From the NCBI RefSeq assembly GCF_000517265.1, contig NZ_AYSJ01000002.1, forward strand, positions 528,307-592,306: DNA of 64,000 nt. Direction: 5' to 3'. This stretch comes from Photorhabdus khanii NC19. Lineage in GTDB: Bacteria > Pseudomonadota > Gammaproteobacteria > Enterobacterales > Enterobacteriaceae. Positions 1 through 9,913 of the stretch are shown piece after piece. Every line of letters starts with the position of its first letter. Positions within the stretch are counted from its first letter, which is position 1. A model generated the notes under the pieces. That model saw only the letters and a list, made by a program, of their open reading frames with translations, was not told where the DNA came from and made no database searches. The position numbers were made by a program, and so were the translations under genes.

Positions 1-816
1 GATTGTTGAAAATAAAGATGACTATGGCGAACCGGTTGTCTTGGTGTATGACCAGATAATCATTGAACCGGGAGGTCGAATTATTTACCGCACTAATGGT
101 CGTATCGAAGCTAATACTATTGTAGGGAATGGAAGCACTAAAGATGAGGGCATTGTTAATAAAGGCAGTCATGGCGCCAATGGTTTTGATGGTGCGCCAG
201 GAAATAGTGGTGCTAATGGCAGCGATGGTCATGTTGGTACAGATAGTAAAAACGGTTGCTTATTTAACTCCACACCAGGTACCGATGGAGCCAGCGGTTC
301 TGTCGGGGCAATAGGGGGAGATGGTGCAGCGGCTGGAAATGCAACTGATCTGACTGTTAATGTTCAACATGTTACTGGGGAAATAGGGGCGGCGACGTTA
401 GGGGGGAATGGGGGTAACGGTGGACGTGGCGGTATGGGGGGCTGGGGGGGTAAAGGGGGTGATGGGGGGGTGGAACCGCGAAGTGTTCTCCTGAGGCGGC
501 GGGAAATGGGGGTAATGGAGGGAATGGAGGGAATGGCGGTAATGGGGGACGAGGTGGGGACAGTGGTAACATATATATTAATTTCTCTGACGGTGAGCCA
601 GTACTTCAGGTTGTGTCACTTAATGGTCTTGGCGGGGAAGGCGGTAAAGGCGGGTGGGGTGGAGTAGGCGGGCAACCTGGAAAGAGTAGTAAATTCGGCG
701 GTATAAATCGTTTTCAAGGAGACTATGGTAGAGATGGTCTTAAAGGAGAATTTGGCGATGACGGTATCACTGGCAAGATATATATCAACGGTCATGAACG
801 GAAACCTGATCGCTAG
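1..816 (+). pseudogene. Glycine-rich GGN-repeat protein, 5' truncated by window, frame broken in a G7 tract
   Basis: The window opens inside this gene: reading from base 2 gives IVENKDDYGEPVVLVYDQ, nearly identical to residues about 152-169 of the complete paralogue at 1231-2508. The Gly-rich part keeps a GGX GGX rhythm (with M, W, K, D at X) up to base 463. In the run of seven G at 464-470 the frame is lost: the original frame runs to a stop at 665-667 with unrelated residues, while the frame one base back continues the family pattern (GGNGGNGGNGG, then NIYINFSDGEPV) to TAG at 814-816. One extra G would restore a full protein. It may be a real pseudogene, a phase-variable gene, a -1 ribosomal slip, or a sequencing error. 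Function unknown. Confidence 0.75.
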
Positions 817-976
817 TGGTGCAGAAATTATTTAAATATTGCATCCAATTTCTTTCTGCAAAATGGATAAATATTTACCTAATTAATTCTGGGTATTTCT
901 GGTTGAAAAAAACTTAATGAGGATATGTTAATTATCATGGAAATTATTCTTCTGATATATCCGCTGGTGAAATATC

Positions 977-1104
977 TATACCCTATAGATTTCAAGATGC
1001 ATCGCGACGGCAAGGGAGCGAATTCCCGGGCGCATAGCTAACTCTGTGACCGGGTTGAGCGAGTGCAGCCAACAAAGAGGCAACTTGAAAGATAACGGGT
1101 ATAT
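977..1104. repeat. ERIC-type intergenic palindrome (copy 1)
   Basis: About 128 bp with inverted ends (TATACCCTATAGATTTCAAG at left, CTTGAAAGATAACGGGTATA at right). The middle resembles the classical ERIC core (a GTGACCGGGTTGAGCGAG stretch and a GGAGCGAATTCCCGGG stretch). A second copy lies inverted at 18930-19056. It sits in the spacer between the two glycine-rich paralogues and would fold into a long hairpin if transcribed. Confidence 0.85.
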
Positions 1105-1230
1105 ATTTTTTCCGGAGAAAGTCGATCTTTACCTATTGTTGAACGGATGTTTGTCCTGATGGACAATTGACATATGAAGCTATCGTTATTTTAAATGTAC
1201 AAACTTATATTCAAACTTAGGAGAATTCCC

Positions 1231-2508
1231 ATGAATAAAATGAGAACTTTTACTGAAACTTTAGCAATATTACATAAATATCATCATCTGGTCGGGGTAG
1301 AACAACAGCCAAAGCAACTTAAGACCTCGGATTTTGACGGGCCGGTACTATTTTCTAACGATCTGAAAACGGCTACTGTGCCCCCTGCATTTTTTACAGT
1401 GCAAACTGTACAAGAGCTGAAAAAACTGGGAGGTGTTTCTGATAGTGAGTATGGCCCTGGCAGAATGGAACCCCATCATCCGTTACCTGAACCGTTTTCT
1501 GCTGAACGACTAGCAAACGTTAAGGGTAATCATATTGATTTGTGCAAAGCTTTTCGTGCCTATATTTATGGTGATTCTGCTTTAGTCAAAGATTATGAAG
1601 AAATTCTTAATGCTAAGCGTTTCCCGATGAAGATTGCGTTATACAGTGGCGAAAGAATCACTGTTACCGCAGATGTTCCATTGATTGTTGAAGATAAAGA
1701 TGACTATGGCGAACCGGTTGTCTTGGTATATGACCAAGTAATCATAGAACCGGGAGGTCAAATTATTTACCGCACTAACGGTAAGATCGAAGCTAACACT
1801 GTTGTAGGCAATGGAAGTGATAAAAAGCAGAGCATTGTCAGTAGAGGCGTTGATGGAGTTGATGGTTTTGGTGGTGCACCGGGAAGTAATGGGGTTAATG
1901 GCAGTAATGGTAATGCTGGCACAGATGGTAAAAGCAGCTGCTCTACTAAAGCCACAGCAGGTACTGATGCAACTAGCGGTTCTTCAGGAGCACAAGGGAC
2001 GGATGGCAAGGGGGCTGGAGGTGCAAATGACGTAACTATTCATGCTCAACTTCTTACAGGAGTCGTAAATGCGGTATCGATAGGTGGTAAAGGGGGTAAT
2101 GGCGGTAGTGGGGGTAATGGCGGGAATGGAGGAAATGGCGGGAATGGGGGAGGTGCAACAAACAAGTGTAGTGCTGGGTATGGAGGAAATGGGGGTAATG
2201 GAGGAGATGGAGGAGCTGGGGGTAATGGGGGTCATGGGGGAGATGGGGGTAACATATACGTTAATTTCACTGAGGGTCAGCCAGTAATTAATGCTCTGTC
2301 ATATAGAGGTAATGGGGGTAATGGAGGAACAGGCGGTAGGAGAGGGATAAACGGAATAGGTGGTGTAGGTCACGTTAATAATAGAGGATTCGGTAATCAG
2401 GGCAACCCAGGAGTACCTGGTGAAAATGGTGTTGATGGATCATTCGGAAATGCAGGTACATCTGGCAAGATATTTGTTAACAGTGTTGTACAGGAATCCA
2501 GTGATTAA
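1231..2508 (+). CDS. Glycine-rich GGN-repeat protein with conserved N-terminal domain
   Basis: 425 residues. The start at 1231 is chosen because AGGAG (1219-1223) lies 7 bases upstream; a longer frame from 1195 has no such site. Residues 1-200 form a non-repetitive domain ending in a beta-rich stretch (EPVVLVYDQVIIEPGGQIIY); residues about 203-420 are glycine-rich, first collagen-like (GVDGFGGAPGSNG), then near-perfect GGN triplets, interrupted by a segment NIYVNFTEGQPV. GGN repeats are known to form polyglycine-II helix bundles in snow-flea antifreeze protein and some phage tail adhesins; that fold is my inference. No signal peptide is visible. It is a tandem paralogue of the truncated gene upstream and lies just upstream of a small ORF and a polyketide synthase in the same direction. 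Function unknown. Confidence 0.85.
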   Translation: MNKMRTFTETLAILHKYHHLVGVEQQPKQLKTSDFDGPVLFSNDLKTATVPPAFFTVQTVQELKKLGGVSDSEYGPGRMEPHHPLPEPFSAERLANVKGNHIDLCKAFRAYIYGDSALVKDYEEILNAKRFPMKIALYSGERITVTADVPLIVEDKDDYGEPVVLVYDQVIIEPGGQIIYRTNGKIEANTVVGNGSDKKQSIVSRGVDGVDGFGGAPGSNGVNGSNGNAGTDGKSSCSTKATAGTDATSGSSGAQGTDGKGAGGANDVTIHAQLLTGVVNAVSIGGKGGNGGSGGNGGNGGNGGNGGGATNKCSAGYGGNGGNGGDGGAGGNGGHGGDGGNIYVNFTEGQPVINALSYRGNGGNGGTGGRRGINGIGGVGHVNNRGFGNQGNPGVPGENGVDGSFGNAGTSGKIFVNSVVQESSD

Positions 2509-2544
2509 TGAAGCTGGTCTGAACGACTATTAAATAAAGGGAAG

Positions 2545-2823
2545 ATGGGTTCAGGCCTTCGTCTTGCTTATTTTGCCAAAGAAAACTTGGATGATATGTC
2601 AATAATGGCCGCCAATTTGTCCAATGTTGATCTATATGGTGTGACACTGTTCAACGCTGGTTTGACTAATATCAGCGTTAATGATTGCAAATTAATAACT
2701 GAATACGGGGATCAACAATTAATTATTGGTGACACCTGGCTTATTGCTTCGTCCACCGAAATATATTCCCAACACGACGACTTGGCATCAATGAATAAGC
2801 ACAATAATTTTGTAAATAACTAA
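2545..2823 (+). CDS. Small hypothetical protein upstream of the polyketide synthase
   Basis: 92 residues, no signal peptide or clear transmembrane segment. The middle (DLYGVTLFNAGL) loosely resembles a pentapeptide-repeat turn but is too short to call. The start at 2545 has AAAGGGAA immediately upstream at tight spacing; later ATG codons exist. It lies 36 bases after the glycine-rich gene and 20 bases before the polyketide synthase, so co-transcription of all three is plausible. It could also be a remnant. I do not recognise the family. Confidence 0.5.
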   Translation: MGSGLRLAYFAKENLDDMSIMAANLSNVDLYGVTLFNAGLTNISVNDCKLITEYGDQQLIIGDTWLIASSTEIYSQHDDLASMNKHNNFVNN

Positions 2824-2843
2824 TCGGAGTAAGAAATATCACT

Positions 2844-5800
2844 ATGGATATCGATATGATGAAAAATAATAATAATATGCCGATTGCCATTATCGGTATG
2901 GGTTGCCGTTTTCCGGGGGGCGTTAGCTCCCCAGAGGAATTTTGGCATCTGTTGTGCGGCTCAGATGACGCGATTACCCCAGTACCCCCCGAACGTTGGT
3001 CAAATCAGGCTTATTATTCTCGGGATCGCAATCTACCAGGACGAATGGTGGTGAGAGAAGGGGGATTTATCGCTGATGTGGTTGGCTTTGATGCGGCGGT
3101 ATTTGATATTAGTAGTACAGAAGCGCCTTTTATCGATCCGCAGCATCGCTTGATGTTACAGGTGACATGGGAAGCGCTGGAACGAGCAAGAATTCCACCA
3201 AAATCGTTGGCAGGTCAGGCGGTTGGTGTCTATATCGGTGCTTTCACTCATGATTATATGCACTTGCAATTCACCGATTTGCGTCAGGCAACGGGTTATA
3301 CTTCAACTGGCTCGATGGGAACTATGCTGTCAAACCGTATTTCCCATGTGTTCGATTTTCAAGGGCCATCCCTGACTGTTGACAGCGCTTGTTCATCTTC
3401 TCTGCTGGCAGTACATCTGGCCTGTGACAGTCTGCGTCGAGGGGAATCGAAACTGGCGTTGGTGGGGGGAAGTCAGTTGATGTTGATGCCCGATTTCTCG
3501 GTGATGGAAAGTCGCACCGGATTTTTATCGCTCTCTAATCGCTGTCACAGTTTTTCAGCTAACGCAGATGGCTATGTGCGTAGTGAAGGGGTGGGCGTGG
3601 TTTTGCTGAAACCTCTAAGTGCGGCTTTGCAGGATGGCGATCCCGTATTAGCAGTGATCCACGGTTCAGCGGCAAATCAGGATGGCCGTACTTCTACCAT
3701 TACTCAGCCGAGCAGTGCCGCACAGCAACAGGTGATCCGTGCAGCTTGTATTCAGGCGGGGATTGCTCCTGAAGAGATTGATTATATTGAGGCTCATGGT
3801 ACTGGAACGGCGGTAGGTGATCCGATAGAAGCAAAAGCACTGGGGCGGGTATGCCGTCCAGAACCGACAGATCGCCCATTGCTGATCGGCGCGTGTAAAT
3901 CCGTGATTGGTCATACAGAAGCGGCGGCAGGTATTGCCGGATTAATTAAAGCGGTATTGTGTTTACAACGAGGGAAAGTGCCGGGCAATTTACATGCAGA
4001 TCCGCCTAATCCCCATATCCCTTTTGCGGAATTAGGCTTGCAAGTCCCCCGGCAGTTAGCGCCGTTGCCTGCAGGCAGAGTCATTGCTGGAGTGAATTCT
4101 TTTGGTTTTGGTGGGACGAATGTCCATGTGGTATTGAGCAATTATGTGGCTCCTCCCGTAAAACTTCGGGAAACGGAAGGGCTGGCTTTCATGTTGCCAC
4201 TGTCTGCACAGTCTGAGTTTTCCCTGAAACAGCAGGCACAGCAGATTGCCGATTTGCTACAACAAAAGCCAGATATTGCCCTTGATGATCTGTGCTATAG
4301 CTTGGCGACTACTCGTCACGGCTTTCCGTTGCGTAAAGGAATCGCCTTTAGTAATCGAAAACAATTGCAACAACAGTTAACTAATCTGAATGTACCGCCG
4401 CAGTCCAACAGTAAAAAAGTGGATCGCTTAGCTTGGATATTTGCAGGCATTGGCAGTCAAGTTTGGAAAGATTCTGTAGCTTGGTTTCAGCAATTTTCCG
4501 AGTTTACTGAGCAATTTAACCGTTGCGAAGCCATTTGGACTGGGTTTTCTGCACCTTCCTTATATGCGGCATTGATCTCTGCCGATGAATTGATAGAGCC
4601 GCCGATGCAGTTTGCTGTTCAGGTATCAATGGCTGTGCAGTTGCAGAAATGGGGGTTTAGACCGGCGGCGTTACTTGGTCATAGTTCCGGTGAAATGGCG
4701 GCGTGTTATCTGGCGGGCATTTATGATCTAACGCAAGCGCTGACACTTTTACACCAGCGTTATCATTATCTGCAACGTGTGCTGAATAAAGGCGGCGGAT
4801 TATTGATCGTGGCCGCGACGGTGGAGCAGATATTGCCTCATTTGTCTGCCCCGGGAGCCGAACCTGCTGTGGTGATAGCTGGACGTAATAGTATCGATCG
4901 TTGCTTGTTGTCTGGGCCTGTAAGCGAATTAGCTGCTGTTTCTGATCGCTTAAAGCATCAGCGTATCGCCAGTAGTCGGCTCAATTATAGAATTGCTTCT
5001 CATTCTTACTACTTGGAGTCAATCAGGGCTGGGTTGACTGCGGATGCGGCAACCGTTCCTGCGGCAGAACCCTTGTTGCCGGTGTTTTCATCAGTCACAG
5101 GGGAATTGATTAAGGGTAAGTTGCGTCCTGAGCATTGGGCTGACAATGTGGTCACGCCATTCCGCTTTGACGATGCGGTAGAAAATATGCTCAAAGCGGG
5201 TTTCTATCATTTTCTTGAAATTTCTCCTCAATCCTTGCTTAGTAGTGGATTGCAAAATTGGAGTAAACCCTATCGTGGGCAAGTGTTTGCCTGTCGTTCG
5301 GGGCAGAATTGGCCACAATTATTAGGGCAACTGTTTGAAGCCGGCATTGAACCTGACTGGCGAGCTCTGATGCCGACAGCGCGCCCAATCGATCTACCAA
5401 CCTACCCTTGGCATCAGCAATCTTATTGGCATGAGCCAGAGATTAGCCGTCGTCGTCGGTTGCGTACATTGAGCGGTGTATTATTGGGCGAAGCCCAGCC
5501 AGGCAGCGAGAGTTGGCAAGCTGAATTGATCGTGGAACAAGTACCTTGGTTACTCGATCATGTGGTCATGGCGAATGCCATGTTCCCGGCTGCGGGTTAT
5601 ATCGAAGTCATGCTGGCGGCGGCTAGGATTTGTTTTCCAGGTGTCGGATTGGCTCTTGACAATATTGTATTGCAATCCGCTTTATTGCTGGAATCAGGCA
5701 TGGAGTTCAGGTTAAAGACACAGTTAGATCGCCAGCGCATGGAAATACAGGTGCATATTGCTCGGAATCTAGAGGAGCATGTGCATTATCAACTGGCAGC

Positions 5801-7985
5801 GAGTGCGCAGGTGAGCATAGTCGTACCGGGCGCTACGGCGGGTACTCTTCCGCCGCTAGCTGTCAATGATCGCTATCCTTGTAGGTGGAACCAAGAGATG
5901 TTGTATCAGGCATTCCAACATCTGCATTTCAGCTATAGTGGTGTTTTTCGTACTCTGCGCCATGCGTTTGTCGGTGAAGAAGAAACAATCTGTGAAATTG
6001 AATTGCCGCCTGCACCAGAGGGAATGGGTTTTCACCCTGCGGCCTTGGATGGCATCTTCCAATCATTGCTAGCGATTCAGTCTGTTGATATTCACGCGCC
6101 AATTCCTGCCGGCGATTTCCGTATCCCGGTAAGTATTCAGCATTTGCGTATCAATGGTAGATTGTCAGGTCGGGTTCATGCCCATGCTCGAAACACTAAG
6201 CAGACGCAACAACAGTGGTTTGGTGATATCGATGTTTATACTGACAGCGGTATATTGCTTTGTCAGATCAGCGGGTTTTGCGTTCAGCTTGTCAGTAATA
6301 GAAAAAACAGTTTGTCCTCCAGACTTCACAATCTGGTCGTCGGCCAACCCCAGTGGCGTAAACTCCCTTCTCAGTTATCAACAGAGTCTGTAACGCAATG
6401 GGCTATCTTGGGTGGTGAACATGTTCTGGTAGAAGAATTGGCTGATGAGTTGCAACGCCGTGGTGGGGATGCTTCGTTACATTCTGGTTTGCCTGATAGT
6501 TATCAGAAAGTTCAGGAGTTAGTTGATGCGCTTCCCACTGAGACTGAAAGAATATTGATCCTTTGGCCATTACAGGCTCCGCAGATGGCTTATCATGCTT
6601 TAATTCATTTGTGTACAGCACTAGCTGAGCGCTCGGTGAAACCGCGTTTATGGGTAGCGACGCAATCTGCTCATCAAGTCACTGAGCAGGATCTACCTGA
6701 TCCGTTTGCGGCGGCATTATGGGGAATGATGCGAGTTATTGGTCAACAGGAAGCAACCGCATTGTGGGGTGGATTATTAGATATTGACAGTACCACTGCT
6801 CCAGCCAAATGGTGGGATGCGCTATTGACCGATGATGGAGAGGATCAATTGGCTCTGCGCCATGATCAACGTTATGTGCTGCGCCTTGTGCCATTGCCAG
6901 AAATACCTGCATTGCCGCCAGTGCGTTTTCGGCCAGATGGCTGCTATTTACTGACGGGTGCCTTTGGTGATATGGGGCGTCAATTGATTCCCTGGATGGT
7001 ACAGCATGGTGCTCGTTATCTGCTATTGGTTGGGCGTCGTCATACTCTTAATACAGAGGATCAGAAGTTACTGGAAATGCTGCACCAGCAGGGGATTGAA
7101 GCTAATTATTTGTCGATTGATCTCGGTGATGTGGAGATGACCAACATTTGTTTGGCTCAGTATCGACAACAGGCCAGCCAACCGCTGCGTGGGGTGATTC
7201 ATTGTGCTGCGTATGTTGAAGATCAGGGGTATCGTGAACTGAGTCCCCAGGCGTTTGATAGCGTGTTTGCCGCTAAAGCATTAGCCGCCTGGACATTGCA
7301 TCAAGCGTTGGCTGATGCACCTTTAGAGCATTTTGTTATGTTTTCTTCGTTGGGTGCATTATTGGCTTTGCCTGGCATGGCATCTTATGCAGCAGCGAAT
7401 GCCATGTTGGATAGTCTGGCCTGCTTACGGCGTCAGCAAGGTTTACCTGCGTTAAGTCTTAACTGGGGACCGTGGGCAGCGGGGATCGCTTTGCGGGATA
7501 GTCGTACTCTCACCGTATTGGAAAACAGTGGCTTACAGCCATTCGGTTCAGAGGAAGGATTAGCTATTTTAGATCGCTTGTTTGCTCGGATTGAGCCGCA
7601 ACTGGTGCCGTTCTTGGCTGATTGGTCAAATTTACTCTCCGGGCCGATGCGTCATCTGGCACTATTGCGTGATATTCAGCAGGAAAGTTTGATGCAGGCT
7701 TTGCCCGCAGACACCCTGTTTGAGGTAAATAATCTGGATGATATTGTCAGTCTGCTACAGGCTTTCTGTAGCGAGATTGTTGGTACGCCAGCTGAGGTCT
7801 TTCAGCCTGATCAACTACTGACCGACAACGGTATTGATTCATTGAATGGTTTGATGTTGGTCCAAAAAATTAATAAACAACTACGTCTGGATATCCCTTT
7901 GGAGTTGTTGTTAAGTGATAAACCGTTGTCGGAACTTGCATCATTGATTTCGTATCGACTGCAAGTTAAGTCAATGGCGGGTTGA
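2844..7985 (+). CDS. Single-module type I polyketide synthase (KS-AT-DH-KR-ACP)
   Basis: 1,713 residues. Ketosynthase (about 10-430): active Cys183 in VDSACSSS, His318 in EAHGTGT, His357 in GHTEAAAG. Acyltransferase (about 525-830): Ser614 in GHSSGEM, with IASHS in the specificity region, which does not settle malonyl versus methylmalonyl. Dehydratase (about 880-1150): His906 followed by AxxxxP instead of the usual GxxxxP, Asp1069 in ALDGIFQ. Ketoreductase (about 1190-1580): nucleotide motif TGAFGDMG instead of TGGxGxLG, catalytic Ser1502, Tyr1515, Asn1519 all present. Carrier domain: Ser1666 in DNGIDSL. There is no enoylreductase, thioesterase or condensation domain and no second module. Size and order match iterative single-module synthases (6-methylsalicylate-type or bacterial iterative type I), but the product cannot be predicted. 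Start is uncertain among ATGs at 2844, 2856 and 2859; GGAG lies at 2826-2829. Confidence 0.93.
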   Translation: MDIDMMKNNNNMPIAIIGMGCRFPGGVSSPEEFWHLLCGSDDAITPVPPERWSNQAYYSRDRNLPGRMVVREGGFIADVVGFDAAVFDISSTEAPFIDPQHRLMLQVTWEALERARIPPKSLAGQAVGVYIGAFTHDYMHLQFTDLRQATGYTSTGSMGTMLSNRISHVFDFQGPSLTVDSACSSSLLAVHLACDSLRRGESKLALVGGSQLMLMPDFSVMESRTGFLSLSNRCHSFSANADGYVRSEGVGVVLLKPLSAALQDGDPVLAVIHGSAANQDGRTSTITQPSSAAQQQVIRAACIQAGIAPEEIDYIEAHGTGTAVGDPIEAKALGRVCRPEPTDRPLLIGACKSVIGHTEAAAGIAGLIKAVLCLQRGKVPGNLHADPPNPHIPFAELGLQVPRQLAPLPAGRVIAGVNSFGFGGTNVHVVLSNYVAPPVKLRETEGLAFMLPLSAQSEFSLKQQAQQIADLLQQKPDIALDDLCYSLATTRHGFPLRKGIAFSNRKQLQQQLTNLNVPPQSNSKKVDRLAWIFAGIGSQVWKDSVAWFQQFSEFTEQFNRCEAIWTGFSAPSLYAALISADELIEPPMQFAVQVSMAVQLQKWGFRPAALLGHSSGEMAACYLAGIYDLTQALTLLHQRYHYLQRVLNKGGGLLIVAATVEQILPHLSAPGAEPAVVIAGRNSIDRCLLSGPVSELAAVSDRLKHQRIASSRLNYRIASHSYYLESIRAGLTADAATVPAAEPLLPVFSSVTGELIKGKLRPEHWADNVVTPFRFDDAVENMLKAGFYHFLEISPQSLLSSGLQNWSKPYRGQVFACRSGQNWPQLLGQLFEAGIEPDWRALMPTARPIDLPTYPWHQQSYWHEPEISRRRRLRTLSGVLLGEAQPGSESWQAELIVEQVPWLLDHVVMANAMFPAAGYIEVMLAAARICFPGVGLALDNIVLQSALLLESGMEFRLKTQLDRQRMEIQVHIARNLEEHVHYQLAASAQVSIVVPGATAGTLPPLAVNDRYPCRWNQEMLYQAFQHLHFSYSGVFRTLRHAFVGEEETICEIELPPAPEGMGFHPAALDGIFQSLLAIQSVDIHAPIPAGDFRIPVSIQHLRINGRLSGRVHAHARNTKQTQQQWFGDIDVYTDSGILLCQISGFCVQLVSNRKNSLSSRLHNLVVGQPQWRKLPSQLSTESVTQWAILGGEHVLVEELADELQRRGGDASLHSGLPDSYQKVQELVDALPTETERILILWPLQAPQMAYHALIHLCTALAERSVKPRLWVATQSAHQVTEQDLPDPFAAALWGMMRVIGQQEATALWGGLLDIDSTTAPAKWWDALLTDDGEDQLALRHDQRYVLRLVPLPEIPALPPVRFRPDGCYLLTGAFGDMGRQLIPWMVQHGARYLLLVGRRHTLNTEDQKLLEMLHQQGIEANYLSIDLGDVEMTNICLAQYRQQASQPLRGVIHCAAYVEDQGYRELSPQAFDSVFAAKALAAWTLHQALADAPLEHFVMFSSLGALLALPGMASYAAANAMLDSLACLRRQQGLPALSLNWGPWAAGIALRDSRTLTVLENSGLQPFGSEEGLAILDRLFARIEPQLVPFLADWSNLLSGPMRHLALLRDIQQESLMQALPADTLFEVNNLDDIVSLLQAFCSEIVGTPAEVFQPDQLLTDNGIDSLNGLMLVQKINKQLRLDIPLELLLSDKPLSELASLISYRLQVKSMAG

Positions 7986-8070
7986 GAATATATTTGACCT
8001 GAGCTTGGTTTAATAAGACGTCCATCGATTTGTCCAATGTTGCTGATAAAATAACTGAAACTAATTTTGT

Positions 8071-8093
8071 GCGCCATATTCTTTATATGGCGC
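8071..8093. terminator. Hairpin between convergent PKS and HD-hydrolase genes
   Basis: A perfect 9-bp stem (GCGCCATAT / ATATGGCGC) with a 5-base loop lies between the two convergent 3' ends. No strong T tract follows on either strand, so it may be a weak or factor-assisted terminator. Confidence 0.45.
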
Positions 8094-8127
8094 CCTGAAT
8101 TTGTAGTATGAAATTGTTGGGAAAAAG

Positions 8128-8733
8128 TTACTTCAACCAGCCTTTCTTTTGAGCAGATTCTAATTGTGGCAGCAGATATTGCCACAATTCAGGATAGACA
8201 TCGGCAATAAATTGATTGCGGTTAATCACTTGCTCAAGACGAATACCATTTTCCACCCAGCTCTGGCCTTTATTATGCAGATTCATCAGAACTGGCATTA
8301 GTCTGTCTAGCATTTTAGCAAAACGGGCATCTTGACTTTCCCCTGCTTCGTATTCCTGCCAAAGTGACAGAAAGTGATTTTTTTGAGTTTCAGGTAGTAA
8401 GCCAAAAAGACGGTTAGCGGCTTTAACTTCCTGATCATGAATGGCTTCACGGGCAGCTAAATCATAAACCATCACATCACCGGCATCGATTTCAACGATA
8501 TCGTGAATCAATGCCATCTGAATAACCCGCTGAATATCGACTTCTTTCACATACGGCGCAAAACTCATCGCAGCGATAGCAAAATGCCAGCTATGCTCTG
8601 CTGAATTTTCCTGCCGGTGGTTATCCAATAATTTAGTGTGCCGCTGAATTTTTTTCAGTTTATCCAGTTCCATCAAAAAACCAATTACATCCGTAAAAGG
8701 GCCAAAATCAACGGCAGCTACTGCTAACGACAT
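8128..8733 (-). CDS. HD-domain metal-dependent phosphohydrolase
   Basis: 201 residues. Metal-binding His/Asp motifs are seen: EHSWH near residue 46 and HDIVEIDAGD near residue 95, the pattern of the HD_3 / YfbR-HDDC2 nucleotidase-like group. Members hydrolyse nucleoside monophosphates or related phosphates; the substrate here is not determined. It is cytosolic with no signal peptide. The 5' end lies 14 bases from the 3' end of ygfZ on the same strand, so the two are probably co-transcribed. Confidence 0.85.
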   Translation of the reverse strand: MSLAVAAVDFGPFTDVIGFLMELDKLKKIQRHTKLLDNHRQENSAEHSWHFAIAAMSFAPYVKEVDIQRVIQMALIHDIVEIDAGDVMVYDLAAREAIHDQEVKAANRLFGLLPETQKNHFLSLWQEYEAGESQDARFAKMLDRLMPVLMNLHNKGQSWVENGIRLEQVINRNQFIADVYPELWQYLLPQLESAQKKGWLK

Positions 8734-8747
8734 ACAAACCTCATAAA

Positions 8748-9737
8748 TTATTTTTCTTCAACAAGGGAATAAGGCAGAGGCTGAATGGTCAGTGAATGTT
8801 CTTCATCGTCACGGACCCGGAACACGCTATTACTTTCCATATCATTATTCATGACGACCTGTACCCAAATACTATTGTCATTCAATTTAACAGCAGCTAA
8901 AACGGTACCGGTTCTCCGCCATTTATCTCCCAATTGCCATTCCAGATCATCACCGGCAGCAGGCATTTTGGCAGCACTACCGGCCAGCCAGTACATTGCG
9001 CGTTTATTTGCGCCGCGATATTTAGCACGGGCCACCATTTCCTGACCGGTATAACACCCTTTTTTAAAACAGATACCCCCCGCGAGTGCCTGGAGGTTAG
9101 TTGCCTGTGGAATAAACTGCGCGCTGTTGGCGGCATCAATGACCGGGAAACCTGCTTCAATATCCAGTGCCAGCCATTGTTCGCTGTTATTAAACTGGGC
9201 CGGAAGTTTTTCTGTTAACAGTTCAGCGGTTGCCGGGTTTGTAACCAACAGGAAACGTTCAGACGGTAGGGCAAAATGGAGCAAAGTAGTGGTGTCATGT
9301 TCAACCACAGCATTATCCGCATCCGGCAACGTTGGGAAGATATTGCTTAGTGCTTCACGGCAGCCTTTACCTGCAACACCCAGCAATACCGCATTTTCAT
9401 CCTGAAGAAAGGTGATTTTGGAAAATACCGCATATTTTTTCAGCTCTGTAAGCTGGTTTTCCAGCACACTGCGGCGTTCAATATAAGCAAGGCCTGCACC
9501 ACGATGAAAGAGACGCAGATTGCTCCACATTTTGCCTTTTGAGTCACAATGTGCACTGAGCACATGTTGATTCGCGGCAAGAGCAGAAATATCTGCTGTT
9601 ACCTGACCTTGCAGATATTTTTCTGCATCCGGTCCGGTTGCTGTTACCAGGCCCCAGTCATTCAGAGAGATTAAAGTCAGGGGAAGAGTTGATGAAGACA
9701 ATGGAGATTGTGAAGAAAACGGAGTTTTATAAGTCAT
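8748..9737 (-). CDS. ygfZ: tRNA-modifying protein YgfZ (folate-binding, GcvT-like)
   Basis: 329 residues, the usual length. The family signature KGCYTGQE is present in the second half, containing the conserved cysteine, followed by VARAKYRG. YgfZ binds tetrahydrofolate and supports maturation or repair of a subset of Fe-S enzymes such as MiaB (known for the family). It is transcribed divergently from sdhE, the standard enterobacterial arrangement. Confidence 0.96.
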   Translation of the reverse strand: MTYKTPFSSQSPLSSSTLPLTLISLNDWGLVTATGPDAEKYLQGQVTADISALAANQHVLSAHCDSKGKMWSNLRLFHRGAGLAYIERRSVLENQLTELKKYAVFSKITFLQDENAVLLGVAGKGCREALSNIFPTLPDADNAVVEHDTTTLLHFALPSERFLLVTNPATAELLTEKLPAQFNNSEQWLALDIEAGFPVIDAANSAQFIPQATNLQALAGGICFKKGCYTGQEMVARAKYRGANKRAMYWLAGSAAKMPAAGDDLEWQLGDKWRRTGTVLAAVKLNDNSIWVQVVMNNDMESNSVFRVRDDEEHSLTIQPLPYSLVEEK

Positions 9738-9913
9738 GACACATCCTGCCAGTCAGATATTTAAGCCAATGATGCATAATGGTAAAAGAGCTAAAGCACA
9801 ATGCAAGTAGTTATTATTGCTATTAGCTGGCATGATGCATGAGTTTGCCGGGCGATTTAATGGCTAATGATTTTAAGATAAACAATAAGAATTAAAAAGG
9901 GGATTTTTTGAAC

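Noticed and set aside
1767..2287. Several overlapping frames on both strands within the Gly-rich gene
   Set aside because: They are shadows of GGN repeats (poly-P/S/T on the opposite strand).
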